Positions 58,129 to 64,000 of a DNA stretch of 64,000 nt are shown in pieces. This stretch comes from Pseudomonadota bacterium (GTDB taxonomy: Bacteria > Pseudomonadota > Alphaproteobacteria > Sphingomonadales > Sphingomonadaceae), in NCBI GenBank assembly GCA_023424095.1, contig JAFAEG010000133.1:43392-107391 (forward strand), written 5' to 3'. Made by a program: the position numbers and the translations under genes. Each line of letters opens with the position of its first letter. Position 1 is the first letter of the stretch. The notes under the pieces are model-generated. The model searched no databases and had not been told where the DNA came from. It worked only from the letters and a program-made list of their open reading frames with translations.

Positions 58129-58431
58129 TCAGCCGCAATCGATCCGGGTCACCTTGTTCTGCCCGTCAAGATGGATGTTCAGCCGGTCCGTGCGGTAATC
58201 CATCGTCACCGCCATGCCCGGCGCGATCCAGCGCATCGTGCGCGAGCCCGAGCCGCGCACCGCCTCGGTGCCCAGAGCCTGCGTCGCGGTCTGCCCGATC
58301 AGGCCCTGCACGCGGGTGGCGTCGCAAGTGTAGCGCACGTCATTGCCACCCTTGCTCACGTCTTCTCCTCCGGTCGTCGTGCAACCGGCCACGACCAGAC
58401 CCACGGTCGCCACTGCGATCAAGCTACGCAT
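58129..58431 (-). CDS. I78-family peptidase-inhibitor lipoprotein
   Basis: This 100-residue lipoprotein has signal and lipobox LVVAGC (Cys17). The rest shows the I78 inhibitor pattern: LIGQTATQALGTEAVRGSG, RTMRWIAPGMAVTMDYR, then LNIHLDGQNKVTRIDCG. I78 proteins inhibit serine proteases of the subtilisin type. Its ATG overlaps the rnd 3' end by eight bases, so it is probably made from the same mRNA as RNase D. The two Cys of the mature chain may form a disulfide. Confidence 0.82.
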   Translation of the reverse strand: MRSLIAVATVGLVVAGCTTTGGEDVSKGGNDVRYTCDATRVQGLIGQTATQALGTEAVRGSGSRTMRWIAPGMAVTMDYRTDRLNIHLDGQNKVTRIDCG

Positions 58432-59602
58432 CCACTTGCTCCGTTCTCGTCATCACCAGCTTGCCCCGGACGACCGCGAAGGCAAGTCGCCCTTCGACCA
58501 GGTCCAGCGCATCGCGCCCAAATTCGTCATAGCGCCAGCCCTCCAGGATGGAGAGGCCGGAACGCTTGCCGGCGGCCAATTGCTCCAGTTCGTCGGATCG
58601 CGCCACCAGCCGGGCGGCGACATTGCTCTCCTTGGCGCGGATCTTGAGCAGGAGCTTCAGCAGGTCGGCGACCAGGGCGCCGTCCTTGCCAAGGGATGGT
58701 CCGCGCTCGTCGCGCGGCGGCATTTCGTCGGCCGAAAGCGGTGACGCGCTCGCAATCGCGTCCATCAGCCGACCGCCGATGTCGTTGCTCCGCCAGGCCG
58801 CGGACAGGCCGCGCACCCTGCCGAGCGCATCGCGGTCGACCGGCGGATGCATCGCCAGGTCGGCCAGCGTCTCGTCCTTCATGATCCGGCCGCGCGGCAG
58901 ATTCTTCGACCGCGCCTCGATTTCGCGCCAGGCCGCCAGCATCTTCAGCCGGCCGAGGACTTCCGGCTTGCGGCTCGCGATTTTCACGCGCTTCCAGCTC
59001 TCGCCCGGATCGTTGAGGTAGTTTGCGGGGTCGGCGATCCGCTCCATTTCCTGGTCGAGCCAGGCGCCGCGACCGGTCTTCTTCAGCCGGTCCAGCATCT
59101 TCGGGAACAGGGTGGCGAGATAGGTGACGTCGCCGATCGCATAGTCGATCTGGCGCTTGTCGAGCGGACGGCGGCTCCAGTCGGTGAAGCGCGCGCCCTT
59201 GTCGAGATGCTTGCCGAGCATCGATTCGACCAGATTCTGGTAACCGACCTGCTCGCCCAGCCCGAGCGCCATCGCCGCGATCTGGGTGTCGAACAACGGA
59301 TGCGGAGTCGTGCCGGTGAGATTGTAGACGATCTCGATATCCTGCCCGCCGGCGTGGAAGACCTTCAGCACGTCCTCATTGTTGACCAGCAGTTCGAGCA
59401 AGGGCGCGAGGTCGAGATCCTCCGCCTTCGGATCGATCGCCGCCGCTTCGTGGACGGACGCGACCTGGACCAGGCACAGGTCCGGCCAATAGCTGTTTTC
59501 GCGCATGAATTCGGTATCGACGGTGACGAACGGCTCCTTGGCGAGCCGCTGGCACAAATCGGTGAGCGCGTCGGTGGTGGTGATCAGGGGATGGATGTTC
59601 AT
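58424..59602 (-). CDS. rnd: Ribonuclease D
   Basis: The 392-residue 3'-5' exoribonuclease trims tRNA precursors. The DEDD active site is visible: FVTVDTEFMRE (first Asp, Glu), VFHAGGQDIEIVYN (second Asp) and YAIGDVTYLATLFP (Tyr and last Asp). An HRDC domain follows (about 210-290), with a further helical C-terminus. The ATG at 59602 matches the conserved start MNIHPLITTT. Confidence 0.95.
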   Translation of the reverse strand: MNIHPLITTTDALTDLCQRLAKEPFVTVDTEFMRENSYWPDLCLVQVASVHEAAAIDPKAEDLDLAPLLELLVNNEDVLKVFHAGGQDIEIVYNLTGTTPHPLFDTQIAAMALGLGEQVGYQNLVESMLGKHLDKGARFTDWSRRPLDKRQIDYAIGDVTYLATLFPKMLDRLKKTGRGAWLDQEMERIADPANYLNDPGESWKRVKIASRKPEVLGRLKMLAAWREIEARSKNLPRGRIMKDETLADLAMHPPVDRDALGRVRGLSAAWRSNDIGGRLMDAIASASPLSADEMPPRDERGPSLGKDGALVADLLKLLLKIRAKESNVAARLVARSDELEQLAAGKRSGLSILEGWRYDEFGRDALDLVEGRLAFAVVRGKLVMTRTEQVDA

Positions 59603-59731
59603 GTGAGGCCGCTCATAGGCCTGAGATGAGCAGCTGAAAACACCCGCGCGGGCCCCGCCTGTGGGCAAAACGCTTCCTTCCCTTTAGGGGGTGCCGAATC
59701 AACTGAACCGAAGACACTCAAGGCGACCTCG

Positions 59732-61546
59732 ATGCACGCATACCGGACTCATACCTGCGGCGAATTGCGCGCCGATCATGTCGGGCAGGATGTCCGCCTG
59801 TCGGGGTGGATCCACCGCACGCGCGAGCATGCCAACGTGCTCTTCATCGACCTGCGCGATCATTATGGCGTCACCCAGGTGATCGTCGAAACCGATTCGG
59901 CGCTGTTCCCGATCGTCGACGCGCTCGGGCCCGAATCCGTCATCACCGTCACCGGCAAGGTCTCCGCCCGCGCCGCCGAGACGCTGAACGACAAGCTCCC
60001 GACTGGCGAGATCGAAATCTTCCCGACCGCGATCTCCGTCCAGTCCAGTGCCCAGCCGCTGCCGCTGCCGGTGTTCGGCGACATCGACTATCCCGAGGAA
60101 GTCCGCCTCAAGAACCGCTATCTCGACCTTCGCCGCGAGCGCATCCACAAGAACATCCTGCTGCGCTCCAACGTCATCGCGTCGCTTCGCCGGCGGATGA
60201 TCGAGCAGGGCTTCACCGAATTCCAGACGCCGATCCTGACCGCGAGCAGCCCCGAAGGCGCGCGCGACTATCTGGTCCCGAGCCGCGTTCACCCCGGCAA
60301 ATTCTACGCGCTCCCGCAGGCGCCGCAGATGTTCAAGCAGCTGCTGATGGTCGCCGGCTTCGACAAATATTTCCAGATCGCGCCCTGCTTCCGCGACGAG
60401 GATGCCCGCGCGGATCGCTCGCCGGGTGAATTTTACCAGCTCGATTTCGAGATGAGCTACGTGACGCAGGACGACGTGTTCGCAGCGATCGAGCCGGTGC
60501 TGCACGGCGTGTTCGAGGAATATGCCGATTGGGAAGGGAAGGGCCGCAGCGTCTCGCCGCTTCCCTTCAAGCGCATCCCCTACCGCGAATCGATGCTGAA
60601 ATACGGCTCCGACAAGCCGGACCTGCGCAATCCCTTGTTGGTCACCGACGTCAGCGACTTCTTCAAGGGCTCCGGCTTCGGCCGCTTCGCTTCCATCGTG
60701 GAGGCCGGCGATGTCGTCCGCGCCGTCCCGGCCCCGAACACCCACGAGAAGAGCCGCAAATTCTTCGACGACATGAATTCGTGGGCCCAGAGCGAAGGTT
60801 TCCCCGGCCTCGGCTACGCCACCCAGAAGGACGGCGTGTTCGGCGGCCCGATCGCCAACAATCACGGCCAGGACGGCATGAAGGCGATAGCCGAGGCGAT
60901 GGGCCTCGGCCCCAATGACGGCATCTTCTTCGCCGCCGGCAAGGAAGGCCAGGCCGCAAAGCTCGCCGGCCTCGCCCGCACCCGCGCAGCCGAGCAATTG
61001 GAGCTGATCGACAAGAGCCGGTTCGAATTCTGCTGGATCGTCGATTTCCCGATGTTCGAATATGACGAGGACGCCAAGAAGGTCGATTTCTCGCACAACC
61101 CCTTCTCGATGCCGCAGGGCGAGCTGGAAGCGCTGGAGACCAAGGACCCGCTCGACATCCTCGCCTGGCAATATGACATCGTCTGCAACGGCGTGGAGCT
61201 GTCGTCCGGCGCGATCCGGAACCACCGCCCGGACATCATGTACAAGGCGTTCGAGATTGCCGGCTATTCGCAGGAAGAGGTCGACACCAATTTCGCCGGC
61301 ATGATCAACGCCTTCAAGTTCGGCGCGCCCCCGCACGGCGGCTCGGCCCCGGGCGTCGACCGCATCGTCATGCTGCTCGCCGACGAGCCCAACATCCGCG
61401 AAGTCATCCTCTTCCCGATGAACCAGAAGGCCGAGGATCTGATGATGAACGCGCCGGGTGAAGTCAGCGCCAAGCAGTTGAAGGAATTGCATCTGCGCCT
61501 GGCCGTGCCGGCGGCGCAGGCGGCGAAGACGGCCGCGCCGGAGTAG
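59732..61546 (+). CDS. aspS: Aspartyl-tRNA synthetase, probably non-discriminating
   Basis: This 604-residue bacterial-type class II synthetase has an N-terminal OB-fold (about 1-110), a catalytic core with an inserted GAD domain, and motif 3. Motif 2 is [20 protein letters not shown]; motif 3 includes [12 protein letters not shown]. Position 33 in the OB-fold is His ([10 protein letters not shown]), aligning with His31 of the relaxed Pseudomonas aeruginosa enzyme. A Gly in PTGEIE lies near the second marker. This suggests charging of tRNA-Asn as well, to be amidated by GatCAB. Confidence 0.96.
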   Translation: MHAYRTHTCGELRADHVGQDVRLSGWIHRTREHANVLFIDLRDHYGVTQVIVETDSALFPIVDALGPESVITVTGKVSARAAETLNDKLPTGEIEIFPTAISVQSSAQPLPLPVFGDIDYPEEVRLKNRYLDLRRERIHKNILLRSNVIASLRRRMIEQGFTEFQTPILTASSPEGARDYLVPSRVHPGKFYALPQAPQMFKQLLMVAGFDKYFQIAPCFRDEDARADRSPGEFYQLDFEMSYVTQDDVFAAIEPVLHGVFEEYADWEGKGRSVSPLPFKRIPYRESMLKYGSDKPDLRNPLLVTDVSDFFKGSGFGRFASIVEAGDVVRAVPAPNTHEKSRKFFDDMNSWAQSEGFPGLGYATQKDGVFGGPIANNHGQDGMKAIAEAMGLGPNDGIFFAAGKEGQAAKLAGLARTRAAEQLELIDKSRFEFCWIVDFPMFEYDEDAKKVDFSHNPFSMPQGELEALETKDPLDILAWQYDIVCNGVELSSGAIRNHRPDIMYKAFEIAGYSQEEVDTNFAGMINAFKFGAPPHGGSAPGVDRIVMLLADEPNIREVILFPMNQKAEDLMMNAPGEVSAKQLKELHLRLAVPAAQAAKTAAPE

Positions 61547-61570
61547 GGCAGCGCTGCCCGTCCCAATACC

Positions 61571-61660
61571 GTCCAGCCTGAGTGTGTCGAAGGCCTGTCC
61601 TTCCCTTGAAGCTCGTGGAAGAAGAAGGGCAGTCTTTCGACGAGCTCAGGATGAGCGGGA
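61571..61660. repeat. Imperfect palindrome, sphingomonad REP-like repeat (copy 2)
   Basis: The left arm, from 61571 (CAGCCTGAGTGTGTCGAAGG, then CCTGTCCTTC), is mirrored by the right arm ending near 61660 (GAAGGGCAGTCTTTCGACGA, then GCTCAGGATGAGC). The unit matches the repeat at 6455-6533. It lies between aspS and ppk2 and ends at the ppk2 ribosome site (GGGAG at 61657-61661). Confidence 0.75.
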
Positions 61661-61666
61661 GTGGTG

Positions 61667-62446
61667 ATGCCGATCGATCTTTCCGACTACGAAGCTGGCG
61701 GCAAATATCCCGGCGATTATGCCGACGATCTGGTCGAACTGCAGGAGCAGGTCGCCCGACTGCTCGTCAGCCTCGCCGTGCACAAGAAGCGCGCGATCAT
61801 CGTCGCCGAAGGCTGGGATGCGGCGGGGAAGGGCGGGGCGATCCAGCGCCTCACCGCCGAATGCGACCCGCGCCATTATCATGTCTGGCCGATCGGCGCG
61901 CCGACCGAGGACGAGAAGGCGCATCACTATCTCTGGCGCTTCTGGACGCGGCTGCCGCGCGGCGGGGAAGTCGCGATCTTCGACCGCTCCTGGTACGGCC
62001 GAATCCTGGTCGAACGGGTCGAGGGCTTCGCCACCGAGGCCGAATGGCGCCGCGCCTATGACGAGATCAACGAGTTCGAGGCGCAGCAGACCGCCGACGG
62101 GACGTTGATCATCAAGCTCTTCTTCCACGTCACGCAGAAGACCCAGGACAAGCGCCTCGCGGACCGTCTCGACGATCCCTGGAAGCGCTGGAAAGTCACC
62201 GCCGAGGATTTCCGCAATCGCGCCCGCCGCGAGGATTATCTCGCCGCGCTGAGGGACATGTTCCGCGAGACCGACACGCGCTGGGCGCCGTGGACGGTGA
62301 TCGACGGCAACGACAAGAAATCCGCCCGGATCGCCGTGCTGCGCGCCGTCGCCGACGCGCTCAGGAGCCACGTCCCTGCCGATCCGCCCGCCATGCGTCC
62401 CGAAATGGAACAGGCGGCACAGGATTTCCTGCAGCAGCGCGGCTGA
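61667..62446 (+). CDS. ppk2: Polyphosphate kinase 2 family protein
   Basis: This 259-residue single-domain PPK2 has the P-loop kinase fold. Walker A is AEGWDAAGKGGAIQ, Walker B FDRSWYGRILVERVEG, and the lid DDPWKRWKVTAEDF. PPK2 enzymes use polyphosphate to phosphorylate nucleoside mono- or diphosphates. The short N-terminus and single domain fit class I or III; the class cannot be fixed by eye. The ATG at 61667 is chosen because GGGAG lies five bases upstream; GTGs at 61661 and 61664 are alternatives. Together with ppk1-ppx it gives the region a full polyphosphate set. Confidence 0.92.
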   Translation: MPIDLSDYEAGGKYPGDYADDLVELQEQVARLLVSLAVHKKRAIIVAEGWDAAGKGGAIQRLTAECDPRHYHVWPIGAPTEDEKAHHYLWRFWTRLPRGGEVAIFDRSWYGRILVERVEGFATEAEWRRAYDEINEFEAQQTADGTLIIKLFFHVTQKTQDKRLADRLDDPWKRWKVTAEDFRNRARREDYLAALRDMFRETDTRWAPWTVIDGNDKKSARIAVLRAVADALRSHVPADPPAMRPEMEQAAQDFLQQRG

Positions 62447-62506
62447 ACCTTGCCAGCGGCGCGGGAGAGGCCTTTCCTGAACGCAAGGATTTCAGGGAGT
62501 CCCGCC

Positions 62507-62863
62507 ATGCGCCGCTTCGCTCTGCCGCTCGTCGCTCTGCTTGCCCTCTCGGCCTGCAGCCACACGCCTTATGGCTACGGCTACGGCTATGGCCCGGACG
62601 ACGCTTTCGGCTATCAGGGCGGCGACTGGTCCGGCAGCTATGGCGAGGATCTGTCCCGCCCCGATCCCTGGCTCGAAAATACGCGCGAAGGCCAGATCAT
62701 CCTCCGGCGCGCCTTGGGCAATGGCGGCTACAATCCCAGCGCCATCCGCCATCTGAACATCCAGTTCCGCCGCTTCGCCGACACCAATCGCGACCGCCGC
62801 TTGAGCGACCGCGAAATCCGCCTCGCCCTTGCCCGCTGCGCCACCCACGGCTGGCGCTGGTAA
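62507..62863 (+). CDS. EF-hand-like lipoprotein
   Basis: The 118-residue protein has a lipoprotein signal (MRRFALPLVALLALSAC, Cys17), then a Gly/Tyr-rich stretch (YGYGYGYGPDD). A single EF-hand loop lies near the C-terminus: DTNRDRRLSDREI, with Asp, Asn, Asp and a final Glu in calcium-binding positions. AGGGAG eight to twelve bases upstream supports the ATG at 62507. It follows ppk2 but probably serves the envelope. The function is unknown; the EF-hand call rests on the loop only. Confidence 0.75.
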   Translation: MRRFALPLVALLALSACSHTPYGYGYGYGPDDAFGYQGGDWSGSYGEDLSRPDPWLENTREGQIILRRALGNGGYNPSAIRHLNIQFRRFADTNRDRRLSDREIRLALARCATHGWRW

Positions 62864-62866
62864 CGC

Positions 62867-63352
62867 TCAGGCTTCGGGATAGGCGATCCCGATGATCTCA
62901 TATTCCTTATCGCCGCCGGGCAGGGTGACGCGGCGCACGTCGCCCAAAGCCGCGCCACGGACCGCCCGCGCGATCGGCGAATAGAAACTGATCCGCCCGG
63001 CCCCGGCTTCCGCCTCATCCTCGCCCACGAGGGTCACGACGCGCTCGTTGTCGTCCTCGTCGGCAAGCGTCACCGTCGCGCCGAACCAGACGCGGTCCTT
63101 TTCCGGCTGCTTGGCCGGATCGGTGACCTTCGCTTCCTTCATCCGCCGGGCGAGGAAATTGATCCGCCGGTCGACCTCGCGCAGTCGCCTGCGGCCATAT
63201 TGATAATCGGCATTCTCCGACCGGTCGCCATTCGACGCGGCCCAAGCGATCGTTTCCAGCAGCTTCGGCCGCTCGCCGCCGAACAAGGCCTCATATTCCT
63301 CGCGCAGCGCCCGGTAGCCGGCCGGGGTGATGTAATTTATGCGCTCGCTCAT
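62867..63352 (-). CDS. greB: Transcript-cleavage factor GreB
   Basis: The 161-residue protein begins with a coiled coil (YITPAGYRALREEYEALFGG, then NGDRSENADYQYGRRRLREVD), the arm that enters the RNA polymerase channel. The FKBP-like C-domain follows (VWFGATVTLADEDDNERV, ISFYSPIARAVRGAALGD). GreB-type rather than GreA-type is indicated by the basic YGRRRLREVDRRINFLARR stretch. It rescues backtracked polymerase. It lies 11 bases after the transglycosylase gene. Confidence 0.93.
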   Translation of the reverse strand: MSERINYITPAGYRALREEYEALFGGERPKLLETIAWAASNGDRSENADYQYGRRRLREVDRRINFLARRMKEAKVTDPAKQPEKDRVWFGATVTLADEDDNERVVTLVGEDEAEAGAGRISFYSPIARAVRGAALGDVRRVTLPGGDKEYEIIGIAYPEA

Positions 63353-63363
63353 GTCCGGCGGCG

Positions 63364-64000
63364 TTACCGCGACGCGCCACCCAGGAAATAGGAAACCCGT
63401 CCGCGCGAACGGCTCCCGCCCGGGTTCATCAGGTCGTAGACCATCGCATTCTCGATCACCCGCTGAATGTAATTGCGCGTCTCGGCGAACGGCACGTCCT
63501 CGATCCAGTCGATCACGTCCACGCTGTCGGAGCGCGGATCGCCATTGCGCGCGATCCACTGCGGCACCCGGCCCGCGCCGGCGTTGTAGGCGACGGCAAC
63601 CAGCACGAGGTTGTTGTTGAACCGCTCCATCAGCCCGGCGAGATGCTGCGAGCCCAGATGGATGTTGTAATCGGCATTCTCGGTCAGCTGCGTGAGGTTG
63701 TAGGGCACGCCCGCCCGCCGCGCTTCCGACTGCGCCGTTGCCGGCATCAGCTGCATCATCCCGCGGGCGCCGGCCGAGCTGACCGCGCCGCGATCGAACG
63801 AGCTTTCCTGCCGCATGATCCCGTGCGCTTCGGCCCAGACGTTGCGGAAGGCCACCGGCACGTTGACGGTCGGAAAGCCCGGCCGCGCATAATAAGTATC
63901 GCCGGCGCTGCGTGCCTCGCGCGCCACCCACACGGCCAGGTCCGGCCGGCCGATCGCCTGGCCATATTCCGCTGCCAATGTGCGCTCGCGGTCATTGTCC
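63364..64000 (-). CDS. Soluble lytic murein transglycosylase, C-terminal part (cut by window)
   Basis: About 211 codons are visible, and the frame stays open to the window edge, so the superhelical N-terminal part and the start lie outside. The SLT catalytic domain has the catalytic Glu in GIMRQESSFDRGAVSSAGAR, followed by GMMQLMPATA and VLVAVAYNAGAGRVPQW. The C-terminal ETRNYIQRVIENAMVYD is typical of Slt70. It cleaves peptidoglycan with formation of 1,6-anhydro-muramic acid. Confidence 0.92.
   Translation of the reverse strand, partial: DNDRERTLAAEYGQAIGRPDLAVWVAREARSAGDTYYARPGFPTVNVPVAFRNVWAEAHGIMRQESSFDRGAVSSAGARGMMQLMPATAQSEARRAGVPYNLTQLTENADYNIHLGSQHLAGLMERFNNNLVLVAVAYNAGAGRVPQWIARNGDPRSDSVDVIDWIEDVPFAETRNYIQRVIENAMVYDLMNPGGSRSRGRVSYFLGGASR

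Overview
The window is a 64 kb piece of a GC-rich bacterial chromosome, almost certainly from a sphingomonad (order Sphingomonadales, Alphaproteobacteria). Three observations support this. The gene orders are alphaproteobacterial: rpsB-tsf-pyrH-frr-uppS-cdsA-dxr-rseP-bamA-skp-fabZ, lptD-surA-pdxA-rsmA, and purN-purM next to hdaA-ppk-ppx. The bamA-skp-fabZ run has no lpxD or lpxA/lpxB, as expected for bacteria that use glycosphingolipids instead of lipid A. Two intergenic palindromes carry the CTGAGCTTGTCGAAGG-type core that I associate with sphingomonad genomes. I see no prophage, insertion sequence, integrase, CRISPR array or rRNA. Gene density is high, many genes overlap by 1-8 bases, and GTG or TTG starts are common.

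Layout. 1-5.4 kb: a FAD monooxygenase cut by the window edge, a succinate/acetyl-CoA transferase, a PilZ protein, isocitrate dehydrogenase and phosphatidylserine decarboxylase. 5.4-16.8 kb: a translation, isoprenoid, phospholipid and outer-membrane assembly block from rpsB to fabZ. 16.8-21.5 kb: a cobalamin-riboswitch-controlled B12 uptake operon (btuB-btuF-btuC-btuD, minus strand). 21.5-25.1 kb: L31, a GNAT acetyltransferase, a small Cys-containing secreted protein, a glutarate module (CoA-transferase plus glutaryl-CoA dehydrogenase) and a CAU tRNA. 25.1-29.6 kb: a histidine-kinase-like protein with a degenerate ATP-binding domain and two tandem paralogous periplasmic TPR proteins. 29.7-35.3 kb: a CitE-like lyase, an M28 peptidase, guaB, an RsmB-type methyltransferase and a TPR protein. 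35.3-43.9 kb: rsmA-pdxA-surA-lptD on the minus strand, diverging from pepA, an unknown secreted protein and holC. 44-48.8 kb: ndk, then a four-gene operon (two SGNH-hydrolase-like proteins, an MBOAT acyltransferase and a one-helix membrane protein) that looks like an extracytoplasmic glycan O-acylation machine. 48.8-51 kb: a SleB-type wall hydrolase and a CapA-like protein. 51-59.6 kb: purN/purM, a DUF2066-like protein, hdaA, ppk1, ppx, an I78 inhibitor lipoprotein and RNase D. 59.7-64 kb: aspS, ppk2, an EF-hand lipoprotein, greB and the end of a soluble lytic transglycosylase.

Most of this is core housekeeping. The points most worth a second look are the SGNH/SGNH/MBOAT operon, the kinase-like protein without its ATP-binding Asn and Asp, the tandem secreted TPR pair, a symmetric full CtrA-type box upstream of a tiny membrane-protein gene, an isocitrate dehydrogenase with Ala at the substrate-binding Ser position, and the dispersed palindromes placed just ahead of tsf and ppk2. 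I found no clearly novel large system. All names rest on reading the translated sequences by eye, without database searches.
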